Origin: CAZGMJ01 sp964526785
GTDB lineage: Bacteria > Planctomycetota > Phycisphaerae > Sedimentisphaerales > Anaerobacaceae
Assembly (NCBI GenBank): GCA_964526785.1
Contig: CAZGMJ010000055.1
Location: 1-32,923, forward strand
Length of the DNA stretch: 32,923 nucleotides
Reading direction: 5' to 3'
The notes beneath the pieces are model-generated. The model saw only the letters and a program-made list of their open reading frames with translations. It had not been told where the DNA came from and ran no database searches. The position numbers were made by a program, and so were the translations under genes. Shown piece after piece: positions 1 to 9,400 of this stretch. Position 1 is the stretch's first letter. Each line of letters begins with the position of its first letter.

Positions 1-601
1 CATCGTTAATACAAACCACGACCTGTTTCACCAAAAACGCCTGAACGCTTACCTTTTCTTTTGAGCCTTCACCGATTATCTGCAGCCATTGACTGTTTCG
101 CAGTGTGCCGTTCCCCTCAAGGGCTTCATTCACAACGTCCCAGCCCTTGACCCGACCTCTATACCGGCCTGCAACGGCCATGATGTGGTTTTTCATGCGA
201 GTCAGGAGGGTGTCCCGTGTCAGCGCATTTCCAGCATCATCACGAAACAACCATCGCGGGACCTGGCTGTGCCAGACGAGGCAGTGTCCTATGGCCACCA
301 TCTCGTTCTTCTCGCAGAAGGCCACGAAGTCGTCGGCCGCCTCCCAGTTGTAGCGACCGGGCCATGGATTGAGAGATAGCCACTTCATTGCATTCTCTGC
401 GGTCGCGGTGTTGAAGTGCTTGACGGCGATTTCGACCGCCCCGGTATTGCGCCCTGCTACCACCCATCGATTCAATGCTCCACCAATCAGGAAGTGGTCC
501 TTGAACACGTTCTTTAAAGCGGGAACCGCGGGGGTGGCCATACACGAGACCACCCCAATAAACAGATGTACCAAACCTATCGTAATGATTGTTCGTCCCA
601 T
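1..601 (-). CDS. GH10 endo-1,4-beta-xylanase, partial at left edge
   Basis: This is a secreted endo-beta-1,4-xylanase of glycoside hydrolase family 10, which cuts the xylan backbone with retention of configuration. About 200 codons are visible before the window edge and no stop is reached. Residues 1-25 form a hydrophobic export signal. The GH10 landmarks appear in order: ENAMKW (69-74), GHCLVWHSQ (105-113) and WDVVNEA (154-160), where Glu159 is the family acid/base. The nucleophile Glu would lie beyond the edge. After WLQIIGE (172-178) the usual continuation (a DYI..AF-like helix leading to ADP) is absent and an unrelated sequence follows, so the gene may be interrupted near position 67. The start is the ATG at 601, preceded by a purine-rich AAGGAAG. 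It lies 41 bases after the stop of the GH62/CE1 gene, so the two are probably co-transcribed. The family call is secure; whether the gene is intact is not. Confidence 0.9.
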   Translation of the reverse strand, partial: MGRTIITIGLVHLFIGVVSCMATPAVPALKNVFKDHFLIGGALNRWVVAGRNTGAVEIAVKHFNTATAENAMKWLSLNPWPGRYNWEAADDFVAFCEKNEMVAIGHCLVWHSQVPRWLFRDDAGNALTRDTLLTRMKNHIMAVAGRYRGRVKGWDVVNEALEGNGTLRNSQWLQIIGEGSKEKVSVQAFLVKQVVVCIND

Positions 602-642
602 TCTCACTGTCTGCTTCCTTCGTCTGCATATTGTGGCCTTGT

Positions 643-3087
643 CTACTCGCCGAAGATCTCGATACCATTGATTGCGGGGTTTTCTATTTTCGGCGTGAAC
701 GTGATCTTCAGCTTGCCATCGGTGACCTCGACGCCATTGTACTCGCGCCGTATCGCCTTATACGGGCCACCGGCCTCTTTGTAGATGTCGAAGTCCTTCT
801 CGGGTTTGCGGTTCTGCACGGCAAATGAGTATACGCGCTGGCCGACGCCGGTGATGCCGGTGAAGCACTCGGCAAAGTGCAGGCGGACGGTATACTTGCC
901 GTTGGGAAGGTTGAACTCGTATGCGCTCATGCTGTAGCGCTCGGTCCGGAAGATCTGCGGGAACGCGACATCGGGGACTTCGAACTGCTCGGCACGTTCT
1001 ACCGTCATGCCGTCGGGCGGGGTAAGCGAAGCGCCGGGAGCGTTGACCTGGTCGGGCAGCCAGAGGTTGCCGTCCCTGTCGGTGTAGGGCTCATAGGCCC
1101 CGCACGCTACCCGTATCACCAGCTTATCCCTAGCCGCGGCCGCCGGCGGAGCGGGCAGTGTCGGAGGAACCGCCTTGAAGAGATGCTGAACGAAGAGATA
1201 GAGATTGTTGCCCCATTCGGTGGCGTCGTGGCCATAGGAGTCCACGTGCCAGATGTGCGGCACGTTATTGTCTTTGAGGTAGTTGTGGACACGCTGGCTG
1301 ATTCGGATCAGGCCGTCCTTGTTGCCGCAGGCCAGCCACAGGAGCTTCAACTTCCTCCTGGCGGCTGCCGGGTCAGGTACGATTTCGGCGGCAGGCCTGG
1401 TGTTGGGTGCTGACGAGAACCCTCCTACCCAGGCGAAGAAGTCGAGGTTGCCGAGGCCGAAGTTCAGGGACTGGCCACCACCCATCGACAGGCCCGCCAG
1501 GGCCCGATGCTCGCGGTCGGCACGAACAGAGTACTTGGCCTCAATGGCGGGAATCACGTCATTGAGCAGGTCGCCTTCAAATGCGGCGAAGGCCGGCGCG
1601 CTGGCGAAGACATTGCCTTCGGCCCGGTCGTTCTTCTGAGCCCGGCCGTTGGGCATGACTATGATCATCGGCTCGACCTTGCCGTCGGCCAGCAGGTTAT
1701 CCATGATGTTTTCGGGCTGGCAGAATCGCCGCCATTCGGTTTCGTCGCCGCCAATACCATGGAGCAGATACAGCACCGGATATTTCTTGTCGGTAGAATA
1801 GCCTGGCGGGGTGTAGACGAGCATCTTCCGACGGGTCCCGACCGTCTTTGAGTCGTACTCGACCATCTTGATTTCGCCGTGCGGGATATCCTCTCTCTTG
1901 GCTTTGAACCCGGCAGGCGGATCGGCAAAGGCGGGCTTATCGTCCGGCCCCAGCTCGACCGGTCCGCCGAACATACCTCGTCGTCCGCTTCTGCGAGCGC
2001 CCGGCGAGGGCGAATCTTCACGTGCTGCGGCGTTTACGGGAGCGGGCCCGGAATCACCTGGGCTGCGATGCAGGCTCAGCAGTCCAAGCCGATAGGGCAA
2101 GAGGCTGTAGTTGCCACCGCTAGCCGGATCACGCCCCTGGTAAAGAAAGCGCAGGTTATTGAGGTCAACTGTCGGTGTTTCGTCGTATCCGTCGCGAAGC
2201 AACTCTCCATGGCTGATGTCCCTCGTCCAGGGCTCCACGCCGTCTTCGAAGGTGACGTTGTTGATGCCTGCGAAGGGGCTTTCCCATGAGTCGGCGCCGG
2301 GCACGGGCGTCCATTCTCCGTTCAGGTCTTTGGATATCCAGGCGCGGTAGTATCTAGCCGGGCTCAGGGCCTCGATAATGGTCAAGTAGGTGTCGGTCCC
2401 CTTGATCTTGTAGGTCATACTCCCTTCGAAAAGGTCATTTCGGTTTTCCTCGATGGCAACCTCGATATCGCCCATGCCCTCGGGGAAGTCCTCGATCCTG
2501 GTCCGGCTGCGATAGAATCGACCGTTATCGCCGGTGAAGAACAGGTAGGCGTGGGTGTCGTCGCAGATGACATGATAGTCGATCGGAAGCCTCGGGGTGC
2601 TCGCGGGCATTTTGTCAAAGAAGTTCTTCGGGGCTGTCCAGGTCTCCGGCCTGGAGATGTCGTCGGTGGTGCAATACTGCGGCTGTTGCGACTGGAAGAT
2701 CAGGTACCACTTCTTGTGCGGGGTGAAATAGAAGAGGTGCGGTGCGCAGTGATACCCTCTCAAGCCCGGATTGACGTCGATGTAGGTGAGTTTGGCTTTG
2801 GGGGCGTCAGCCCAGTCCTTGAAGTTGAGGTACACCATGGACCAGGTTCTGGCCGACGTCGAGTATGCGGTGGCATAGACATGCCACAGGCCGTTGTAAC
2901 GGACGACCGTAGGGTCTTTGACTGACACGATCTTGTGTGTTTCGTCAGAGATCGGCTTGATCAGCACGCCCGTAGATTTCCATTTGAGTGGGGTGGCAAG
3001 GGGTGACTCAGCCGCCGCGAACAATACGCCGGCGAATTCGGTAAACAGCATCGAAATGGCAAGATAGGTAAGGATAGATTTGCGCAT
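643..3087 (-). CDS. Three-module arabinoxylan enzyme: GH62 arabinofuranosidase, CE1 feruloyl/acetyl esterase, malectin-like domain
   Basis: This is a secreted 814-residue enzyme predicted to remove L-arabinose and its ester decorations from arabinoxylan. Residues 1-26 are a signal peptide. Residues about 30-340 match GH62: Asp58 in VKDPT fits the general base, the LPIDYHVICDD motif (167-177) holds the third conserved Asp, and Glu221 in LFEGSMTYK fits the general acid. A proline/serine/glycine-rich linker covers about 342-390. Residues about 395-640 are a CE1 esterase-D-like alpha/beta hydrolase, with HGIGGDE (443-449), nucleophile Ser534 in GLSMGGG, Asp591 in CGNKDG and His620 in YGHDATEW. 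Residues about 656-814 resemble a malectin/CBM57 beta-sandwich (LRLHFAE-type core, ending NGIEIFGE). The start at 3087 fits the signal peptide and an AAAGG ribosome site 8 bases upstream; a start at 3150 would add 21 untypical residues. It is transcribed divergently from the GH43 gene and leads into the GH10 gene. GH62 and CE1 are seen as motifs; exact ester specificity is inferred. Confidence 0.93.
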   Translation of the reverse strand: MRKSILTYLAISMLFTEFAGVLFAAAESPLATPLKWKSTGVLIKPISDETHKIVSVKDPTVVRYNGLWHVYATAYSTSARTWSMVYLNFKDWADAPKAKLTYIDVNPGLRGYHCAPHLFYFTPHKKWYLIFQSQQPQYCTTDDISRPETWTAPKNFFDKMPASTPRLPIDYHVICDDTHAYLFFTGDNGRFYRSRTRIEDFPEGMGDIEVAIEENRNDLFEGSMTYKIKGTDTYLTIIEALSPARYYRAWISKDLNGEWTPVPGADSWESPFAGINNVTFEDGVEPWTRDISHGELLRDGYDETPTVDLNNLRFLYQGRDPASGGNYSLLPYRLGLLSLHRSPGDSGPAPVNAAAREDSPSPGARRSGRRGMFGGPVELGPDDKPAFADPPAGFKAKREDIPHGEIKMVEYDSKTVGTRRKMLVYTPPGYSTDKKYPVLYLLHGIGGDETEWRRFCQPENIMDNLLADGKVEPMIIVMPNGRAQKNDRAEGNVFASAPAFAAFEGDLLNDVIPAIEAKYSVRADREHRALAGLSMGGGQSLNFGLGNLDFFAWVGGFSSAPNTRPAAEIVPDPAAARRKLKLLWLACGNKDGLIRISQRVHNYLKDNNVPHIWHVDSYGHDATEWGNNLYLFVQHLFKAVPPTLPAPPAAAARDKLVIRVACGAYEPYTDRDGNLWLPDQVNAPGASLTPPDGMTVERAEQFEVPDVAFPQIFRTERYSMSAYEFNLPNGKYTVRLHFAECFTGITGVGQRVYSFAVQNRKPEKDFDIYKEAGGPYKAIRREYNGVEVTDGKLKITFTPKIENPAINGIEIFGE

Positions 3088-3344
3088 CGGTCTGCCTTTC
3101 ATAATGATGATCCTGCAGTAGTAGTAGGCCGGACGCCAACATTGTACCATACCCGTCCGAGTTCAGATTCGTCAGTCAAGACGCTCGTCAGGCCTCAGTT
3201 ATTTCGAGTTTCCTTGTTGAGCAGGTGCGATGCTAAGCCAAGCAGTGGCGAGCACTCTACTCGACAAGTATTCTGTAATTAGCAATAATTGTAGCACACA
3301 GGTTTTGCACGTATAGAAATGACCATTCAATATGAGGACAAGCC
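3088..3344. promoter_or_regulatory. Divergent intergenic control region of the xylan locus
   Basis: These 257 bases separate the starts of the minus-strand GH62/CE1 gene and the plus-strand GH43 gene, so both promoters should lie here. The stretch around 3260-3330 is AT-rich compared with the flanking genes. No strong pair of -35/-10 hexamers or clear operator palindrome could be fixed by eye. The GH43 start is preceded by GAGGA with 8 bases spacing, and the GH62/CE1 start by AAAGG. No regulator gene lies beside the locus within the window. Confidence 0.4.
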
Positions 3345-4916
3345 ATGAAAAGAAATCAACTGTTGCTCCTTGCGCTAGTATGTGTTTGTACATCCTCAAA
3401 TGCAGACTCGCATGCAAAACCAGCCCAGAATCCCGTGATCTGGGCCGATGTGCCGGATGTTGCGGCCATCCGCGTAGGCGACACCTACTACATGAGCAGC
3501 ACCACCATGCACATGACTCCTGGCCTGCCCATCATGAAGTCGAAGGATCTGGTCAACTGGGAACTGATCGGCTATGGCTATGATCGACTGGTCGAAAACG
3601 ATGCGATGAACCTGGAAAACGGCAGAAACTGCTACGGCCGCGGGTCATGGGCCAGCAGTTTGCGTTACCACAAAGGTACGTACTATGTGTCCACGTTTTC
3701 CAGCACCAGCGGCCGAACCCATATCTACACGACCACGGACATTGAAAAGGGCGATTGGAAGGAGACTTCGTTTGAGCCGTCACTGCATGATCATTCCTTG
3801 TTCTTCGATGATGACGAGCGTGTCTATATGCTCTACGGCGTCGGCGATCTTCAACTGGTAGAGTTGGAACCGGATCTGTCGGGCATAAAGGAGGGCGGCT
3901 TCAACAAAGTGGTAATCAGGAATGCCATTTCCGTGGCGGGTCGCAATACTGGTTTGCGGGGTGAGGGCTCGCAATTGCGCAAGATCAATGGCAAGTACTA
4001 TGTCATGAATATCATATGGCCTCGAGGCGATATGCGGACGCAGATTATTCATCGCGCCGACAAGATCACCGGCCCTTATGATGGCAGGGTTATACTTCAT
4101 GACCAAGGGGTCGCTCAGGGTTGTCTCATAGACACACCGGATGGCAAATGGTACGCCCTTCTTTTCCAGGATAACGGATCGGTGGGACGTAGTCCCTGGC
4201 TGGTGCCGGTCCAATGGGAGGATGGATGGCCGGTACTTGGTATCGATGGTAAGGCTCCTACGACGCTCGATATTGACGACACAGAAGAAGGGCTCGGCAA
4301 CATCGTGGCTTCTGACGAATTCAATCGAAAGCCCGGCGAACCACTGCCCCTGGCGTGGCAGTGGAACCACAACCCGAACAGCCGCTACTGGTCGATCGGC
4401 GAGCGTAGCGGCTATCTGCGTCTTACCACCGGACGGGTGGACAGCGAAGTCGTCCAGGCCCGTAACACACTGACCCAGCGTACTTTCGGCCCGGTGAGTT
4501 CCGCGACCACCAAAATCGAGGTTGCCCAAATGAAAGACGGAGACTGTGCCGGCCTGATCGCTTTGCAGAGGAGATACGGGTTCATAGGCGTCAAGATGGA
4601 AGGTGACGACAAATCTATTATCATGGTCAGTGCCCAATCGAGAGCGCCCACGGAAGTCGAGAGCATCCCGCTGGTGGAGCAGACCGTGTATCTCAAGATC
4701 AACTGTGACTTCAGGAACCGTACGGACAAGGCCTATTTCTACTACAGCCTGGATAGCAAGACGTGGACAAAGATAGGTGCAATCCTGCAGATGTCTTACA
4801 CCCTGCCACATTTCATGGGCTATCGCTTCGGGCTGTTCAACTTCGCAACCAAGACCAGAGGGGGTTTCGTGGACTTCGACTACTATCGCGTAAGCGATGA
4901 AATCAACGTGCAATAG
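3345..4916 (+). CDS. GH43 beta-xylosidase / alpha-L-arabinofuranosidase with C-terminal beta-sandwich
   Basis: This is a secreted 523-residue family 43 glycoside hydrolase, expected to release xylose or arabinose from xylo-oligosaccharides. Residues 1-20 are a signal peptide ending near SSNA. The five-bladed propeller spans about 28-320. WADVPDVAAIRVGDTYYM (33-50) contains the base Asp (Asp38 by family pattern), Asp148 in LHDHSLFFDDD fits the pKa-modulating Asp, and Glu206 in RGEGSQL fits the acid. From about 325 to the end is the concanavalin-like C-terminal domain common in GH43 (DEFNR start, FGLFNFAT and VDFDYYRV at the end). The wording of the N-terminal motif resembles subfamily 12-type enzymes, but the subfamily is not proven. 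The ATG at 3345 has a GAGGA ribosome site at good spacing. The activity split between xylosidase and arabinofuranosidase cannot be read from sequence alone. Confidence 0.93.
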   Translation: MKRNQLLLLALVCVCTSSNADSHAKPAQNPVIWADVPDVAAIRVGDTYYMSSTTMHMTPGLPIMKSKDLVNWELIGYGYDRLVENDAMNLENGRNCYGRGSWASSLRYHKGTYYVSTFSSTSGRTHIYTTTDIEKGDWKETSFEPSLHDHSLFFDDDERVYMLYGVGDLQLVELEPDLSGIKEGGFNKVVIRNAISVAGRNTGLRGEGSQLRKINGKYYVMNIIWPRGDMRTQIIHRADKITGPYDGRVILHDQGVAQGCLIDTPDGKWYALLFQDNGSVGRSPWLVPVQWEDGWPVLGIDGKAPTTLDIDDTEEGLGNIVASDEFNRKPGEPLPLAWQWNHNPNSRYWSIGERSGYLRLTTGRVDSEVVQARNTLTQRTFGPVSSATTKIEVAQMKDGDCAGLIALQRRYGFIGVKMEGDDKSIIMVSAQSRAPTEVESIPLVEQTVYLKINCDFRNRTDKAYFYYSLDSKTWTKIGAILQMSYTLPHFMGYRFGLFNFATKTRGGFVDFDYYRVSDEINVQ

Positions 4917-5304
4917 GAACTCGACTCAGCCGTAAATATGTGACGAGAATTACCAGTTGCCTAATGAATCGATCATGCCAGTTCACATTTAGAGTGAGCC
5001 GAAGTGTTCGTGGCAAGAGTCTGTGTCGAGCATCTTCTGTTACGTTGGCCTACTGTCGGCCGATTGACGTGCGGAGGGTGCGCCGGACAACAAGAACGAA
5101 GTTAGGCCCAATACACAGGTCCGCCATCCTTATTTGAGCTTGACGGGTGTTTAAAAAGATCCGTTTTTGTGGAAATCTGGCCGTATAGTGTCACAATGGA
5201 TACGACGTGTCACGCATACCCCAGCAGAATCTGAATCGGAAGAGGTCGTCCGGTGGCCATAGTATATAGTGAGATTCGGCGCTGCTGGAGATCACGGTTG
5301 TGGT
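4917..5304. other. Intergenic region between convergent xylan locus and MoxR operon
   Basis: This 388-base stretch lies between the convergent ends of the GH43 gene and the squalene-repeat gene. A 65-codon frame at 4940-5137 has no ribosome site and no recognisable domain, so I do not call it a gene. I see no convincing terminator hairpin followed by a T run, no tRNA and no long repeat. Confidence 0.5.
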
Positions 5305-6435
5305 CTATCGCTGGTAGATCGGCAGGAAGTGATAGTGTATCGACAGGCTCAGCAGCGCCAGTGAAGTGACATAGACCTTCCCTCCGCTTTCATCTCGCGG
5401 TCCCATAGGCCATGACCCGTCTTCAAGCTGGCGGTCGATAAGCAGTTCACGGACGACCTTTTGTGCACGCCGGGCATACTTGCCGCCACGCTGAAACATG
5501 CCCTGAGCGTAGTAGTACATGCCGTAGTAGAAATACTCTCTTTTCTGCAGAGACGGGATGTCGTAGTGCAGAAAGTAATCGGCGGCGCCTATGACCTCCG
5601 GCGCGTCATACTCACCACAGATTTGCAGCACGCAGAACCCGCCCGCCGCCGAGCCGAATCTCATATTCGATTCACCCGGCGTATAGCAGAAGTACCCCTG
5701 ACTCTTGTCCTTGTCGTACTTACGATAGCACCGTTTGACATAGTCGATGGCCTGATCGATGGCCTCCTTGGGGATGTCGATGCCGGCATTCTTCGCTGCC
5801 CGAAGTGCAATAAGCTGCCACGCGACCACGGAAAGGTCACTGTCGCTGGAATCCGGATTGTACCGCCATCCGCCCACGTGCTTCTGGTCGTTCTTCTTGA
5901 CGCCCTGCGCTTTGAGAATCAGCCCGATAGCCTTCTCGAGCTTCTCGCGAATCAGCTTGTCCTGCTGATCGTCGACGCCCATACCCATAACCTCGGCCAG
6001 CATAAGCGTGATTATCCCATGGCCGTACATGCGAGAGCCATCGCGACTGCCGAAGTAGCCCCTGTCGTCGATGCGGTCCGCCTGCAGGACGTACTTCAGC
6101 GCCTTTCTCATCGCGGCCCCCTCCGGCGTCTCATCGGCGGGCTTGTGACCCACCGCCAGCATCCCCATGATTGCCAGCGCGCTCATCGTAGTATGGTGAC
6201 GATTGTTATCGACGATGGCGCCGCTATCCTGTTGCTGCCTTAACAGATACGCGACAGCCTTCTTGGCACACTCGTTAACCCGCTCCCACTGCTTGTCCTG
6301 CTCGGCCTGGTCCTGCAGCTCTATTTCGCCCGCAGACGGCACCGCGGCCAAGAGAGGTTGCTGCACCGGCATAACGCTTGCCAAAGCACAAAGTACCATT
6401 GTTAGAAACCTACGATTCCGACGGAAAATTATCAT
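5305..6435 (-). CDS. Secreted prenyltransferase/squalene-oxidase repeat (alpha-toroid) protein
   Basis: This is a 376-residue exported protein. The first 32 residues are basic then hydrophobic and end near LLAAVPSA, a signal peptide. The mature part consists of repeated helical hairpins of the terpenoid-cyclase/prenyltransferase alpha/alpha-toroid type, with QQQDSGAI, GGWRYNPDSSDSDLSVVAW, GYFCY and LEDGSWP segments. The DSDLSVVAWQLIALRAA segment is the typical repeat core. No DXDD motif of class II cyclases is evident, and an exported protein is unlikely to be a hopene cyclase, so a binding or structural role is more likely. It is the last gene of the minus-strand operon, 38 bases after the DUF4175-like gene, with an AGAGGA ribosome site. 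Such proteins are common and poorly understood in planctomycetes. Confidence 0.85.
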   Translation of the reverse strand: MIIFRRNRRFLTMVLCALASVMPVQQPLLAAVPSAGEIELQDQAEQDKQWERVNECAKKAVAYLLRQQQDSGAIVDNNRHHTTMSALAIMGMLAVGHKPADETPEGAAMRKALKYVLQADRIDDRGYFGSRDGSRMYGHGIITLMLAEVMGMGVDDQQDKLIREKLEKAIGLILKAQGVKKNDQKHVGGWRYNPDSSDSDLSVVAWQLIALRAAKNAGIDIPKEAIDQAIDYVKRCYRKYDKDKSQGYFCYTPGESNMRFGSAAGGFCVLQICGEYDAPEVIGAADYFLHYDIPSLQKREYFYYGMYYYAQGMFQRGGKYARRAQKVVRELLIDRQLEDGSWPMGPRDESGGKVYVTSLALLSLSIHYHFLPIYQR

Positions 6436-6473
6436 TGGCGTCCTCTGTCAGAGATGCTCCAAACGTTGCGGCC

Positions 6474-9400
6474 TCACTTTTCTTTGGCTCGTCGTGAGAT
6501 AACCTCGAAGTACGTATGAATCATCTCACGGTATTCCTCGGCAATAACCTCGCCGCGCGACTGCATCATGTCCACGGCTTCGAGTTTGCGAAGCTGGCCC
6601 CACCTCCCGTTGCGCAGCCGCAAGTGCTCCGGTAGCGGTCGGCCCGTCGGCGGCGGCATATCATCAGAAGCCCTGCTGCCAGACATCAGCGACGCCATGG
6701 CACGCCGGGTCAGGCTCTCGCTCTGCGGTGCGGTGTTACTTGCTGCGCGACTCTGTGCCATCGCGGCCTGCTGGCTCATCAGCGGCTGCTGCATGGCCTG
6801 CTGTGCTTGCGCCTGCGCAGAAGCCTGTGCCGCTTGTTGAGAGTCTGTCGGCTGAGCAGCCTGGGCAAGTGCCGCCGCCTCCAACTGATCCAGTGCCCGA
6901 GCCATCCACTGATCCACCTGCTCCTGCATGTTGGGTGGTGCCGTTGAGGCCGACTGGGCGGCTGACGATTCCGGCAGCATCTCCTGCATCTCGCCGAGCT
7001 GCTCGGCCAAAGCGCTGCGTGCCTGCTCAACCGGTGCCTGAGCCGGTTGGGCCGCGGGCGATTGCTCAAGAGCATCCAGTGCTGTCGGCAGCTCATTCTC
7101 CGAGATAGACTCCATTGCCTCGGCCGTTTGCGCCAGCGCGCCCGCCTCTGGCAGATCCAGGCGTTCGGCATGACTCGCTGCTCGCTGGAAATCCTCCGTC
7201 ACCGGCCCGGCCATCTCGTTAACCTGATCCTGCTGTTGATCGCTATGCTGAATCTGCGCCGAGCTGCGCCTGGCCGCATCACGCAGTTCTTTGGCCAATT
7301 GCCTTGCGTCTCTCGCAGAACGATCGGCCTGTCTGTTTGCATCGCGAGCCTGCTGAGCTGCCGCCCTCGCCTGCTGACGCGCTTCGTTATTTGCCGACGA
7401 TTCGGTCTTCCGCCCGCCGGCATTCAGGTCGTTGCCCGCCGCTTCCATCATCGACGCGAATTCCTCCACCTCCTCGGTCAGAGCACTCGGCGCGGCATCG
7501 AACTCCGTCGGCATCTGCTCCGACGCATCCTGCGCCGCCTCACGGGCATTCGAGAAATCTTCCTCGGCCGCATCACTGACCTGTCGTGCCCGTTCTGCGA
7601 CTCTCGGTATGTCCGTCTTGGCCAGTTGTTCGGCCCGGCCCGCCAGTTCGCGTGCCCTCTCCTCCAGCCGGTTCATCCTTTCCTCATGCTGTCTTACGGC
7701 CTGGTCATTCTTGCTCTGCTGCTCGGCGACCTTTGCAAGCCGCTCGCCAATATTCTGCTCTCGGCTAACCATCTGCTCGAGATTCCGGGTTGCCTGCTGC
7801 AGAGTGTCATCAACGATCTGCCCCAACTCCTGCTGCATCCCTGCGTTGTGCGTCAGTTCCTCTTCGAGCAAGGGCTTGAGTTGATCCGCCGGCATCCGGG
7901 ACATCTGCGCCAGTTGGTCAACCTGCTCGTACTGGTCCTCGATGCCGTAGGCGGCTATGTTTTCCTGCTCGGTCGCCCGCAGCGCCGTCCGGGTCTGCTC
8001 GGGCTGTCCCGACTCAAGATTCTCGTAGTGCTGTGCCAGCAGATCCAATGCATCACTGAGTTTGCCCTCCTGCTCAAGAGCTTGCTCGAGGGCCTGCTGC
8101 TGGGGTTCGGATTCAGTCGTCGCCGCAGCCTCGCCAAGCAACTCCTCCGCCCTGGGTGGGGGCTGTCGCAGCATCGCAAGGGCGTCATCCGCATCACGGG
8201 CACGCTCTCGCGACTCTTCATTGCTCAGATTCTGGCGATTCGCATCCCGTCGCAGTGCGTCACGAACGCTGTCAAGCCGGTCATTGAGCTGCAGTTGATC
8301 CTCCAGCAGACCGCTCGCCTCTTCCTGGGTCTCAAGGCCACCAAGATCCTCGGCCTCATCGACCAGAGACTGCGTATCCTCCTCGATCTTGCTGGCCATC
8401 TCCGAAGCCGCCGCAAGCTGCTCCGCCAGCGAAGGTGCATATTCGGCGATCACCTCTCTTGCCTGCTGCATCTGCGGCTGCATCAGTTCGACAACCTCCT
8501 CCATCGACTTCGTCAACAACTCCATATCCCGTGCAACCGACTCGACTGACTCATTATTGTTTCTGCGCCTATCAGCCTCTCTGCGAATCTTCTCGACCGT
8601 TTTTGATTGCACAGCTTCCTGCAGCTTATCTCTCACCGGATTATCGAAGCCCGATCGCCGCATCATATTCCCGTAGGGCCTCAGTGACTTCTCCCAGTCA
8701 GACCAATACCTCAGCGGCTGGTCCAACGAATCCGCCTCCGCAAGATCCCATCGCTCACGCCACGTCATATCCCGCAGGTGGTTTCTCCTCTCGACGACCC
8801 AATGACCCGTTTCCAGAATTCGATACGCCTTCTCGATCTTGGAGATAGCCTCGCCGGCCTTCTTTGTTGCTTCGGGATCGATCGCCGTCGTATGCAGAGC
8901 GTCGACCGCCGCCGCAGTATCGGCAGTATCGGAGATGAACGGATAGTCTGCCTGCACGCGCGAGTCCTCTAAACGCGCGAAGTCCTTCAACTGCCCAACT
9001 GACGACGCCCATCTCTGTTCGGCCTCTGAAACAGCCGCACTGGTTCTGTCCCGTCGCTCATCTAGCTTCTCGGGCTCGACGTTGGCTTTGCCCAGCAGAT
9101 GCTGCAAATCGTTCTGGCTGTTGGCGCCGCTGTCGACCTTCGATCGCAGTGTGGACAGCTCGCTTGCGGCCATGCCCGCCGACTTGGCCAGACTCTCGCG
9201 ATGTCTCGACAACTGCGAATACGTACTCCGCTGCGCCGACTGCAGTGATTTGACCGCTTCTTCCAGCGTTTTGAGCCTCTGCTCGCTGCGTTTGACCAGC
9301 TCTTCGGAATCCGGCTTGGGCGCCTCCGTCACCTCATCCATCGCCATTCGGTCTTCGGCCAGCCTCTTGATCACGTTGCCCATCGTCCTGGCCTGCGAAT

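Noticed and set aside
240..668. Minus-strand frame of 142 codons at the left end
   Set aside because: A different frame from the GH10 xylanase on the same strand; the xylanase frame shows the WDVVNEA and GHCLVWHSQ motifs, whereas this one shows none.
3780..4913. Minus-strand frame of 377 codons opposite the GH43 gene
   Set aside because: Mirror frame of a clear GH43 enzyme whose motifs and signal peptide are all on the plus strand.
4940..5137. Plus-strand frame of 65 codons after the GH43 gene
   Set aside because: No ribosome site, no domain and Arg/Ser-rich low-information translation.
7047..8549. Plus-strand frame of 500 codons opposite the coiled-coil region
   Set aside because: Antisense to the Gln/Ala/Glu-rich coiled coil; the Leu/Arg-rich translation mirrors its codons and has no family features.
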